DNA of 64,000 nucleotides from Castellaniella hirudinis (GTDB lineage Bacteria > Pseudomonadota > Gammaproteobacteria > Burkholderiales > Burkholderiaceae_B). How positions within the stretch are numbered: position 1 is the stretch's first letter; each line of letters opens with the position of its first letter. The notes below the pieces were generated by a model that was given only the letters and a program-made list of their open reading frames with translations, did no database searches and was not told the DNA's origin. The DNA lies in assembly GCF_042651965.1 (NCBI RefSeq), contig NZ_JBHSDY010000002.1, forward strand, positions 62,001-126,000, in the 5' to 3' direction. Both the position numbers and the translations under genes were made by a program. Below, in pieces: positions 54,358-62,972 of the stretch.

Positions 54358-55262
54358 GGCCCAAGACGGCCGGCCATGCGCGCCCGATAGACACCCGGCG
54401 ACTCGCCCGCCTGCCGCAAAAAGAAGCGGCCGAAGTAGGCCGGGTCGTCGAACCCCAGCGCATAGCCCACCTGACTGACGGCCTGTCCGGTATAAAGCAG
54501 CAGGCGGCGCGCTTCCTGCATCAGGCGGTCATTGATCAGCCGCTTGGGGGGCTTGCCGGTCATGCGGCGGCACACTTCGTTGAGCCGCTGCTCGCCGATG
54601 GCCAGGTCGGCCGCATAGCGGGGCAGCGTCCAGTGCTCGCGGAAATGGGCCTCCATCAGGGCGCTGAACTGCTGAAAAAGCTGCAACTCCTCGCGGCACG
54701 GCGGGGGCGAAGCCAGGGCCTCGGAAGACAGCCGCAACAGGCTGATGAAGATCAGCCGCGCCAGGAGCGCCAGACTCTGCGTCTGGCCGGGGCGCCGCTC
54801 GGCATGCTCACGGCGCAACAGGCCGAACAACTGATCCATGCAGCGCGCCTCGGCGGCGTACCCGCCTTCCAGCGCCCCGATCGGCAGGCAGACGGGCGCG
54901 ATCTGCGCGCCGTCGCCCGGCCAGGCCAGGTCATCACGCGGCATCGGCCCGAGCGACCGCGGCCTGACGGTCAGGACATGGCCGTCGGCATCGTCATCGG
55001 TCACGAACGCATGCAGGAACGCGGGCGGAGTCAGGAACACCATCGGCGCCTGCAGGCGATAGAGCCGGTCTTCCAGTTGCACGCGCACCATGCCGTTCAG
55101 GACGTAATGCACCTGAAAGAACTGGTCGTGCCGATGCATCGCCATGCTGCGCCCCAACTGGCTGGCCAGGGTGCCGAGCGCTTCGTAGTGCAGATCGGCA
55201 TCCGCGTGGCCGGGGCCCGCGATGTGGCTCAGGTCGAGATTAGGGATGGCCTGGCGCGACAT
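54354..55262 (-). CDS. AraC-family regulator (HpaA-like)
   Basis: The 302-aa protein has an N-terminal cupin effector domain (MHRHDQFFQVHYVLNGMVRVQLEDRLY) and a C-terminal double HTH of AraC type (RYAADLAIGEQRLNEVCRRMTGKPPKRLINDRLMQEARRLLLYTGQAVSQVGYALGFDDPAYFGRFFLRQAGESPGVYR). It resembles HpaA, activator of hpaBC in enterobacteria, and lies tail-to-tail (4-nt overlap) with the hydroxylase reductase gene. It is probably the activator of that two-gene unit. Confidence 0.88.
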   Translation of the reverse strand: MSRQAIPNLDLSHIAGPGHADADLHYEALGTLASQLGRSMAMHRHDQFFQVHYVLNGMVRVQLEDRLYRLQAPMVFLTPPAFLHAFVTDDDADGHVLTVRPRSLGPMPRDDLAWPGDGAQIAPVCLPIGALEGGYAAEARCMDQLFGLLRREHAERRPGQTQSLALLARLIFISLLRLSSEALASPPPCREELQLFQQFSALMEAHFREHWTLPRYAADLAIGEQRLNEVCRRMTGKPPKRLINDRLMQEARRLLLYTGQAVSQVGYALGFDDPAYFGRFFLRQAGESPGVYRARMAGRLGP

Positions 55263-55349
55263 GCCGTGATCCAGCGAGTTGTCCTGATCCCCATTCTATA
55301 CGCGATACGCCGTCATCACGCCGCATCGCCCGCAGGCTAAAATCCTGGC

Positions 55350-55937
55350 ATGACCTCGCCCGATCCCGCCTTCTACCACCCCGCCCCCCGCGCCCAGCAG
55401 TTCTGCTCTCAATGCGGCCATGCCCTCAGCCGGGAAATCCCGCCGGACGACAACCGCATCCGCGACCTGTGCCATCACTGCGGCGCGGTCCACTACCAGA
55501 ACCCGCGCAACGTGGTCGGCGTGGTGCCGATCCTGGGCGACCGGGTGCTGCTGTGCCGCCGCGCCATCGAACCGCGCTACGGCAAATGGACGCTGCCGGC
55601 CGGCTTCATGGAACTGGGCGAAACCACCGAACAGGGCGCCGAGCGTGAAAACCAGGAAGAATCCGGCGCCCGCATCGAGATCCAGTCCCTGCTCACGGTG
55701 ATCGACGTGCCCTTGGTCAATCAGGTCCACCTGTACTACCTGGCCGACGTCCTCGGCCCGGACCTGGCGCCGGGACCCGAAACCCTGGAAGCCGCCTTCT
55801 TCGCCCTGGACGAAATCCCCTGGAACGAACTGGCCTTCCGCACCGTCAGCACGACGCTGGAGCACTATCTGCAGGACCGCGCCCGGGGTGACTTCCCCAC
55901 CCACCACTACGCCATCAACCTGCGCTTCCCGGATTGA
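55350..55937 (+). CDS. NUDIX hydrolase with N-terminal zinc ribbon
   Basis: The 195-aa protein starts with a zinc ribbon (FCSQCG ... LCHHCG) and then has a Nudix domain with the box G-x5-E-x7-RE-x2-EE-x-G (GFMELGETTEQGAERE NQEESGA region, residues about 88-110). Such zinc-ribbon Nudix enzymes include NADH pyrophosphatase-related ADP-ribose and dinucleotide hydrolases; the substrate is not certain. It is followed by aat after 28 bp on the same strand. Confidence 0.88.
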   Translation: MTSPDPAFYHPAPRAQQFCSQCGHALSREIPPDDNRIRDLCHHCGAVHYQNPRNVVGVVPILGDRVLLCRRAIEPRYGKWTLPAGFMELGETTEQGAERENQEESGARIEIQSLLTVIDVPLVNQVHLYYLADVLGPDLAPGPETLEAAFFALDEIPWNELAFRTVSTTLEHYLQDRARGDFPTHHYAINLRFPD

Positions 55938-55965
55938 TCAACGGGGCCCCCGCCGCAACGACGCC

Positions 55966-56817
55966 ATGACGATCGCCTGGGTCGAAGACCGCGATCCCCT
56001 GCCCGACCCGGCCCATGCGCCGGTGCCCGCCAGCGGCCTGGCGGCGGCAGGACTGGACCTGTCACCCGCCCGGCTCTACGAGGCCTACCGCAAGGGCCTG
56101 TTCCCCTGGTACAGCCCCGGCGAACCGGTGCTGTGGTGGAGCCCCGATCCGCGCATGGTGCTGCGCTGCGAGGATTTCCACCTCGGCCGCTCGCTGGCCA
56201 AGCGTGTCCGGCAGTTCGACCGGGAGGCTGCACCCGGTGCAGCGCCGGACGCCGGAAAAACGCCATCGCCACCCGGACCGCCGCCCGACCTGCACGTCAC
56301 CCTGAATCAGGCCTTCCCCGCCGTGATCGCCCACTGCGCGCAACGCGGCGCCCCGCGCATCGGCCTGGGCGCCGCCCGCACCGGCCGGGACTGGTCCGCC
56401 CCCGACACGGCATCCGGCCGGGACGGCACCTGGATCACGCCGGACATTCAGGCCGTCTACACCGCCTGGCACCGCATGGGCTACGTCCACAGCATCGAGA
56501 CCTGGATCAGCGGCCGGCTGGCCGGCGGACTGTACGGCGTCAGCCTGGGGCGGTGCTTTTTCGGCGAATCCATGTTCAGCCTGGCTGCCGACGCCAGCAA
56601 GGTCGCCCTGGCCTATCTGGTGAGCCACCTGCGGACCCGGGACGTGCCCTGGATCGACTGCCAGCAGGAGACGCCCCATCTGGCCAGCCTGGGCGCACGG
56701 CCCGTGGCACGCCCCGGATTCCTGGCGATGCTGGCGGCCGGCCGCGACGCCCCGGCCCCGGCCTGGGGGCGTGGCCGGCTACGGGCTGACGGAAGACTGG
56801 AATCGGTGCCACAATGA
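55966..56817 (+). CDS. aat: Leucyl/phenylalanyl-tRNA-protein transferase
   Basis: The 283-aa protein has the Aat hallmarks RLYEAYRKGLFPWYSPGEPVLWWSPDPRMVL near the N-terminus, WITPDIQAVYTAWHRMGYVHSIETW in the middle, and GGLYGVSLGRCFFGESMFS. It moves Leu or Phe from tRNA onto proteins with N-terminal Arg or Lys, marking them for ClpS/ClpAP. An inserted low-complexity stretch (about residues 80-110, Ala/Pro-rich) lengthens it beyond the usual 230-250. The start at 55966 (MTIAWVEDRD) is chosen by family alignment. It is followed by bpt. Confidence 0.93.
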   Translation: MTIAWVEDRDPLPDPAHAPVPASGLAAAGLDLSPARLYEAYRKGLFPWYSPGEPVLWWSPDPRMVLRCEDFHLGRSLAKRVRQFDREAAPGAAPDAGKTPSPPGPPPDLHVTLNQAFPAVIAHCAQRGAPRIGLGAARTGRDWSAPDTASGRDGTWITPDIQAVYTAWHRMGYVHSIETWISGRLAGGLYGVSLGRCFFGESMFSLAADASKVALAYLVSHLRTRDVPWIDCQQETPHLASLGARPVARPGFLAMLAAGRDAPAPAWGRGRLRADGRLESVPQ

Positions 56818-56842
56818 ATCGATCGCCACTCCGGCCCGTTTC

Positions 56843-57592
56843 ATGAGCAATCCCAGCGAATCCGTCTTCCGCCGCCTGCAGTTCTACACCACCGCCAGCT
56901 ATCCCTGCAGCTATCTGCCCGGCCGCATGGCGCGCTCCGAGGTCGCCGCCCCCACCCATCTGGTGGACGAATCCGCCTACGCCCGTCTGATCGAACAGGG
57001 CTTTCGCCGCAGCGGCCTGTTCACGTACCGGCCTGCCTGCGAACACTGCCAGGCCTGCATCCCCATCCGCGTCGACGTCCGGCGCTTCCGGCGCGACCGC
57101 ACCCAGGGCAAGCTCTGGCGCCGCCTGCAGCCCGTCCTGACGGCCCGGCTGGCGCCGCTGCACTGGGACGCCCGGCATTTCGATCTCTACCTGCGCTACC
57201 AGAAAAGCCGCCATCCCGGCGCCGGCATGGACCAGGACGACCAGGCCCAGTACACGCAATTCCTGCTCACCAGCCGGGTCCATTCGGAGATGGCCGAATT
57301 CCACGACGCCGACGGCGTGCTGCGCATGGTGGCCATCATGGACCGCGTCGACCACGGGCTGTCGGCCGTTTACACCTTCTACGATCCCGATTGGCCGGGC
57401 AGCCTGGGCACCTACGGCATCCTCTGGCAGATGGACTACGCCGCCCGCCTGGGCCTGCCCTGGCTGTACCTGGGTTACTGGATCGAGGAAAGCCGTAAAA
57501 TGGCTTACAAATCACGCTTCAGGCCGCATCAGATCCTGCGCAACGGCGTCTGGACCGAACCGCCGGACGCGCCGCCGACTGACGGCGATTGA
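56843..57592 (+). CDS. bpt: Aspartate/glutamate leucyltransferase (arginyltransferase family)
   Basis: The 249-aa protein matches Bpt: FYTTASYPCSYLPGRMARSEV, the cysteine pair region FTYRPACEHCQACIPIRVDV, and YDPDWPGSLGTYGILWQMDYAARLGLPWLYLGYWIEESRKMAYKSRFRPHQI. It transfers Leu to N-terminal Asp or Glu for ClpS-dependent degradation. With aat 25 bp upstream, it gives both bacterial N-degron transferases in one unit. The start at 56843 is supported by family length. Confidence 0.94.
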   Translation: MSNPSESVFRRLQFYTTASYPCSYLPGRMARSEVAAPTHLVDESAYARLIEQGFRRSGLFTYRPACEHCQACIPIRVDVRRFRRDRTQGKLWRRLQPVLTARLAPLHWDARHFDLYLRYQKSRHPGAGMDQDDQAQYTQFLLTSRVHSEMAEFHDADGVLRMVAIMDRVDHGLSAVYTFYDPDWPGSLGTYGILWQMDYAARLGLPWLYLGYWIEESRKMAYKSRFRPHQILRNGVWTEPPDAPPTDGD

Positions 57593-57640
57593 CGCCGAAC
57601 GCCGGGCTGCGGCCCTTCCCAACCTCATCCGACGATTCCC

Positions 57641-58684
57641 ATGTCCCTGTTGTTCCAAGCCTATCCGCTGGCGCGCGCCGCCCTGTTTTCCATGGACCCC
57701 GAACAGGCCCACGAATGGACGCTGCACGCGCTGCAGCGCAGCCAGGGCTGCGCCGCGACGCGGCTGCTGAACGCGCGCCAGCCGGTGCTGCCGCGCACCG
57801 TCATGGGCCTGCCTTTGCGCAACCCCGTCGGCCTGGCGGCGGGCCTGGACAAGAACGGCGACTGCATCGACGGCCTGGCCGCCCTGGGCTTCGGCTTCAT
57901 CGAGGTCGGCACCGTCACCCCGCGCGCCCAGCCCGGCAATCCCAAGCCGCGCATGTTCCGGCTGCCGCGCGCGCGCTGCCTGATCAACCGCATGGGCTTC
58001 AACAACGACGGCCTGGACACCTTCATCGCCAACGTACAGCGCAGCCAGTGGCGCCGCCAGGGCGGCATCCTGGGGCTGAACATCGGCAAGAACGCCGACA
58101 CGCCGATCGAACGCGCCGTGGACGACTATCTGCAGTGCCTGGACGGCGTCTATCCCCACGCGGACTACGTCACCATCAATATTTCTTCGCCCAACACGCG
58201 CAATCTGCGCAGCCTGCAAAGCCACGACGCGCTCGACGCGCTGCTGGGCGCGCTGCGCGAACGCCGCGAGGCCCTGGCCGACCGCCATGGCCGGCGCACG
58301 CCGCTGGTGGTCAAGATCGCGCCCGACCTGGGGACCGAGGAAATCGACGCCGTCGCCGAACTGGCGCCGCGCCACGGCATTGACGGCATCATCGCCACCA
58401 ACACCACGCTATCACGTGACGCCGTGCGCGGCCTGCCCCACGAGGACGAGGCAGGCGGCCTGTCCGGCCCCCCGGTCCATGCCATGTCCCTGGCCGTGAT
58501 CCGCCGCCTGCGCGAACGCCTGGGCAAGGACACCGCCATCATCGGCGTGGGCGGCATCGAATCCGGCCGCCAGGCCGTGGAAAAGATCCAGGCCGGCGCC
58601 GACGCGGTGCAGCTCTACACCGGGCTGACCTACCGGGGCCCGGCGCTGGTCGCGGAGTGCGTGCGGGCGCTGGAAAACGCCTAG
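57641..58684 (+). CDS. pyrD: Dihydroorotate dehydrogenase (quinone), class 2
   Basis: The 347-aa class 2 enzyme has an N-terminal membrane-associating helix (PLARAALFSMDPEQAHEWTLHAL) and the FMN-barrel motifs GLAAGLDKNGDCIDGLAALGFG, RMGFNNDG, NISSPNTRNLR (with the catalytic Ser) and GVGGIESGRQAVEKIQAGADAVQLYTGLTYRGP. It oxidises dihydroorotate with ubiquinone in pyrimidine synthesis. It lies 48 bp after bpt and may share its transcript. Confidence 0.97.
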   Translation: MSLLFQAYPLARAALFSMDPEQAHEWTLHALQRSQGCAATRLLNARQPVLPRTVMGLPLRNPVGLAAGLDKNGDCIDGLAALGFGFIEVGTVTPRAQPGNPKPRMFRLPRARCLINRMGFNNDGLDTFIANVQRSQWRRQGGILGLNIGKNADTPIERAVDDYLQCLDGVYPHADYVTINISSPNTRNLRSLQSHDALDALLGALRERREALADRHGRRTPLVVKIAPDLGTEEIDAVAELAPRHGIDGIIATNTTLSRDAVRGLPHEDEAGGLSGPPVHAMSLAVIRRLRERLGKDTAIIGVGGIESGRQAVEKIQAGADAVQLYTGLTYRGPALVAECVRALENA

Positions 58685-58735
58685 CGTCCGGCCCCGCCCG
58701 GACTCACCCTCGCCGCCGAAGGAGCACCGTCCCCC

Positions 58736-59791
58736 ATGCCTCGAATCACCCGCCTGTTCGCCGCACTGATCGCCGCCGCGAGCTTGACGGCCCTGGAGGC
58801 GCAGGCCTGCACCCGTGTCATCTACCATGGCCCGAACGAGACCTACCTGACGGGCCGCTCGATGGACTTCAAAGACCCGATCGTCAGCAACCTCTGGGTC
58901 TTTCCTCGCGGCATGAAACGGCACGGGGCGGCCGGGCCGCGGTCCGTGGCATGGACCTCGTCCTACGGCAGCCTGATCGTTTCCGGCTACGAGATCTCGG
59001 CGGTGGACGGGATGAACGAGGCGGGCCTCAACGCCAATCTGCTGTGGCTGGCCAACGCCGCGTACCCCGAGGACGACGGCGTCACGCCCCGCCTGTCGCT
59101 GTCGATCTGGGCGCAGTACTTCCTCGACCAGTTCGCGACGGTCGACGAAGCGGTGCGGCATGCCCGCGCCATGCCGGTGCAGGTCGTCAGCGGCGAAGTG
59201 CCCGGCCGGCCCGGAAGCCTGGCCCCGCTGCATCTGTCCCTGTCCGACGCGACGGGCGACAGCGCGATCTTCGAGTGGATCGACGGCAAGCTGCGCATTC
59301 ATCACGGCCGGGAATTCCGGGTGATGACGAACGAACCCTCCTACGACGAGCAGCTTGCGGTCACGCGCTACTGGAGCGGAGTCGACGGGCGCACGTTCCT
59401 GCCCGGCACGAACCGCGCTTCCGACCGCTTCGTGCGCGCAAGCTATTACACCGACACGGTGATCCAGAGCGACGAACCCCGGATCGCCGCTGCGGCGGTG
59501 TTCAGCATCGTCCGGAACGTCTCCGTCCCCTACGGCATCAGCGTGCCGGATGCGCCCAATCTGTCCACGACGCGCTGGCGCATCGTGGCGGACCACAAGA
59601 ACAAGCTGTTCTATGCCGAGTCCGCGACGGCGCCCAACACATTCTGGGTGGATCTCAAGCGCCTCGACTTTTCAAAGGGCGCCGGACCCCGGACCCTCGA
59701 CCTGGGGACGGACATGGATCGGATCCTGGCCGGCGAAGTCTCGGACCGGTTCGTATCCGCGCCGCCTTTCGACTTCATGGAAGCCGAATAG
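58736..59791 (+). CDS. Periplasmic linear amide C-N hydrolase (choloylglycine hydrolase/penicillin V acylase family)
   Basis: The 351-aa Ntn hydrolase has a signal peptide ending LEAQA, directly followed by Cys (CTRVIYHG), the nucleophile that becomes N-terminal. Further family features are GRSMDF, VDGMNEAGLNANLLWL, and a downstream TNEPSYDEQL (with the conserved Asn/Asp). Relatives hydrolyse bile salts, penicillin V or N-acyl homoserine lactones; which applies here is unknown. The start at 58736 is preceded by GAAGGAGCACC. Confidence 0.87.
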   Translation: MPRITRLFAALIAAASLTALEAQACTRVIYHGPNETYLTGRSMDFKDPIVSNLWVFPRGMKRHGAAGPRSVAWTSSYGSLIVSGYEISAVDGMNEAGLNANLLWLANAAYPEDDGVTPRLSLSIWAQYFLDQFATVDEAVRHARAMPVQVVSGEVPGRPGSLAPLHLSLSDATGDSAIFEWIDGKLRIHHGREFRVMTNEPSYDEQLAVTRYWSGVDGRTFLPGTNRASDRFVRASYYTDTVIQSDEPRIAAAAVFSIVRNVSVPYGISVPDAPNLSTTRWRIVADHKNKLFYAESATAPNTFWVDLKRLDFSKGAGPRTLDLGTDMDRILAGEVSDRFVSAPPFDFMEAE

Positions 59792-59810
59792 CCGCGGCGG
59801 CCGGGCCGAT

Positions 59811-62800
59811 TCAACCGGCCTGCCGCCCGCCCCGCGCGCGACGCAAGCGCTGCGCCTGCTTCAGCGCCCGGCCGCGCACATAGCGGTGATGCAAACGATC
59901 CAGGTACAGGTACACCACCGGGGTCGTGAACAGGGTCAGCGCCTGCGACAGGATCAGGCCGCCCACCATCGTATAGCCCAGCGGCTGGCGCAGTTCGGAC
60001 CCCGCGCCCGTGCCCAGCATCAGCGGCAGCCCCGCCAGCAAGGCGCACATCGTGGTCATCATGATGGGCCGGAAGCGCAGCAGGCAGGCCTGGTAGATGG
60101 CCTCGCGCGGGGACAGGCCCTGCTGGCGCTCGGCCACCAGCGCAAAGTCGATCAGCATGATGCCGTTCTTTTTGACGATGCCGATCAGCAGCAGGATGCC
60201 GATGATCGCGATCACGCTCAGGTCGAAACCGCTGCCCATCAGGATCAGCAACGCCCCCACGCCTGCCGACGGCAGCGTGGACAGGATGGTCAGGGGGTGG
60301 ATGTAGCTTTCGTACAGCAGCCCCAGCACGATGTACACGGCCACCAGGGCGGCGGCAATCAGATAGGGCTGGGTCGCCAGGGATTCCTGGAAGACCTGGG
60401 CCGTGCCCTGGAAGGCCCCCTGGATCGACAGCGGCAGGCCCATGGTGGCCTGGGCCGCATGGATGGCGTCCACCGCCTGCCCCAGCGAATACCCCGCCGC
60501 CAGGTTGAACGAGATCGTCACCGCCGGAAACTGGCCCTGGTGATTGATGGACAGGAAACCGGGCTTGGACGTATCCACCTGCGTCAGGCTGGACAGCGGC
60601 ACCTGCTCGCCGGTCAGGGGCGACTTGATGTACAGGCGCGAGAACACGTCCGGGTCGGCCTGCAGCTCCGGGGTGATCTCCAGAATGACCTGGTAGCTGT
60701 TGATCTGGGTGGAATACTGCGCCACCTGGCGCTGACCCAGCGCGTTGTAGATGGTGTTGTCGATCTGGGCCGGGGTGATGCCGAACATGGCCGCGCGGGC
60801 GCGGTCGATCGTGACCACCGCCGTGTTGGCGCTGTTTTGCTGGTCGGTCGCCAGGTCGGCCAGTTGCGGCAAACCGTGGAATCGCTCCAGCAGGCGCGGC
60901 GCCCAGGTATTCAGTTCGTCCAGGTTGGCGCTCGTCAGGGTGTACTGGTACTGGGTGCGCGACATGCGCCCGCCGACGTTGATGTCCTGCCCGGCCTGCA
61001 TGAACAGGCGCACGCCGGGCACGTGTTCCAATTGCGGCCGCAGCCGGCGGATGACGTCGTCGGCGCTGGCGCGCCGCCCGGCTTCGCGCGGCTTCAGGCT
61101 GATGAAGAAACGCCCGGTGTTGAAGGTCGGCGCATTGCTGCTCATGCCGAACGAGGCGATATCCGGGTCCTGGCGCAGCACCTCGGCCAGCGCCATCATG
61201 CGCTCGTTCATGGCGCCAAACGAACTGTCCTGCGACGTCTCGGCCACCCCGAAGATCGCGCCCGTGTCCTGCTGCGGAAAAAAGCCCTTCGGGATCACGA
61301 TGAACAGCGCCGCGGACGCGGCCAGCGTCGCCAGGAACACGCACAGCGTGGCGAATTGATGGTCCAGCGCGTAATCCAGGCCCCGGCGGTAGACCGCCAG
61401 CATGCGGTCGAAACCGCGCTCGAAGGCCTGGTAGACCCGTCCATGCGAGATCTGCTGCGGATTGCGCAGGTAGCGCGAACACAGCATGGGCGTCAGGCTG
61501 AGCGTCACCAGCACGGAAATCACCACGGTCATGGTGACGGTCACGGCAAATTCGCGGAACAGCCGCCCCACCATGCCCCCCATCAGCAGCAGGGGGATGA
61601 ACACGGCCATCAGCGACACCGAGATCGACACGATGGTAAAGCCGATCTCGCGCGCGCCTTTCAGGGCCGCCTCCATCGGCTTCATGCCTTCTTCGACGTG
61701 GCGCCAGATGTTTTCCAGCATGACCACGGCGTCGTCGATCACGAAACCCACGGAAATCGTCAGCGCCATCAGCGACAGATTGTCCAGGCTGTAGCCGGCC
61801 ACATACATCAGCGCAAACGTCCCCATCAGCGCCAGCGGCACCGTGACGCTGGCGATCAGCGTGCCCGAGATGCTGCGCAGGAACATGAAGATCACCATCA
61901 CCACCAGCACGATCGACAACAGCAGCGTGAACTCGACCTCGTGAACCGAGGCGCGGATGTTCTGGGTGCGGTCGATCAGGGTGCTGACCTGGATGCTGGC
62001 CGGCATGGAGGCCATCAGGCGCGGCAGTTCCGCGCGGATACGCTCGACCGTGTCGATGACGTTGGCCCCCGGCTGCTTGGTGATCCCCATCACCAGGGAA
62101 CGGCCGCTCCGGGAGACGTCGCCCGGCCCCGCCCCCTTGCCGGCGAAAGCCCAGCCGGCCTGCTTCATGTCCTCCGGGCCGGGCACGGCGATGCCGATGT
62201 CGCGCACGCGCACCGGCGCGCCGTTGCGCCAGGCGATGATCACGTCATTCCAGGGGGCCGCGTCCAGGATCTGGTCGTTGGTATAGATGGTGTAGCTCTG
62301 GCGGCTGCCGTCGATCGTGCCCTTGGGCTGATTGACCGTGGTGGTGGCGATCACGCCCCGGATCGACTCCAGGTCCAGCCCCAGCGCGGCGATCTTCTGC
62401 GGATCGACCTGGATGCGGATGGCCGGCTTCTGCTGGCCGAAAATATTCACCTGGCCGACGCCCTCGACCCGCGAGAGCTGCTGCGCCAGGATGTTGTCGG
62501 CAAAGTCATTGACCTCGGTGACCGGCAGCACGTCGGACTGCACCGACAGGATCAGGATGGAAAAATCCGCCGGATTGACTTTGCGAAAGGTCGGCGGACT
62601 GGACAGGTTCGAGGGCAACTGGCGCGAGGCCGCGTTGATGGCGCTTTGCACGTCCAGGGCGGCGCCGTCGATGTTGCGGTCCAGCGCGAACTGCAGCGTG
62701 ATGCGCGACGAGCCCAGCGCGTTTTCGGAACTCATCTGCACCAGGCCGGGGATGGTGGAGAACTCCCGTTCCAGCGGCTGGGCCACGCTGGTGGCCATGG

Positions 62801-62972
62801 TTTCCGGGTTGCCGCCGGGCAGCTTCGCGGTGACCTGGATGGTGGGGAAATCGACCTGGGGCAGCGGCGCCACGGGCAGCAGCGGAAACACCGCCAGGCC
62901 CAGCAGAAACAGGGCCATCGCCAGCAGCGAAGTCCCGATGGGGCGGCGGATGAACGGTTCGGAAATGTTCAC
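59811..62972 (-). CDS. RND efflux pump inner-membrane permease (MdtB/MuxB-like)
   Basis: The 1053-aa protein has the RND layout: 12 TM helices in two blocks of six, each split by a large periplasmic domain. The proton-relay region in TM4 reads VGFVIDDAVVMLENIWRH (paired Asp). The start MNISEPFIRRPIGTSLLAMALFLLGL and NIDGAALDVQSAINAASRQLP place it with MdtB/MdtC/MuxB subfamily pumps. These often pair with a second permease, presumably to the left on this strand, but none is present before 59811. The start overlaps the adaptor gene stop as ATGA. Confidence 0.95.
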   Translation of the reverse strand: MNISEPFIRRPIGTSLLAMALFLLGLAVFPLLPVAPLPQVDFPTIQVTAKLPGGNPETMATSVAQPLEREFSTIPGLVQMSSENALGSSRITLQFALDRNIDGAALDVQSAINAASRQLPSNLSSPPTFRKVNPADFSILILSVQSDVLPVTEVNDFADNILAQQLSRVEGVGQVNIFGQQKPAIRIQVDPQKIAALGLDLESIRGVIATTTVNQPKGTIDGSRQSYTIYTNDQILDAAPWNDVIIAWRNGAPVRVRDIGIAVPGPEDMKQAGWAFAGKGAGPGDVSRSGRSLVMGITKQPGANVIDTVERIRAELPRLMASMPASIQVSTLIDRTQNIRASVHEVEFTLLLSIVLVVMVIFMFLRSISGTLIASVTVPLALMGTFALMYVAGYSLDNLSLMALTISVGFVIDDAVVMLENIWRHVEEGMKPMEAALKGAREIGFTIVSISVSLMAVFIPLLLMGGMVGRLFREFAVTVTMTVVISVLVTLSLTPMLCSRYLRNPQQISHGRVYQAFERGFDRMLAVYRRGLDYALDHQFATLCVFLATLAASAALFIVIPKGFFPQQDTGAIFGVAETSQDSSFGAMNERMMALAEVLRQDPDIASFGMSSNAPTFNTGRFFISLKPREAGRRASADDVIRRLRPQLEHVPGVRLFMQAGQDINVGGRMSRTQYQYTLTSANLDELNTWAPRLLERFHGLPQLADLATDQQNSANTAVVTIDRARAAMFGITPAQIDNTIYNALGQRQVAQYSTQINSYQVILEITPELQADPDVFSRLYIKSPLTGEQVPLSSLTQVDTSKPGFLSINHQGQFPAVTISFNLAAGYSLGQAVDAIHAAQATMGLPLSIQGAFQGTAQVFQESLATQPYLIAAALVAVYIVLGLLYESYIHPLTILSTLPSAGVGALLILMGSGFDLSVIAIIGILLLIGIVKKNGIMLIDFALVAERQQGLSPREAIYQACLLRFRPIMMTTMCALLAGLPLMLGTGAGSELRQPLGYTMVGGLILSQALTLFTTPVVYLYLDRLHHRYVRGRALKQAQRLRRARGGRQAG

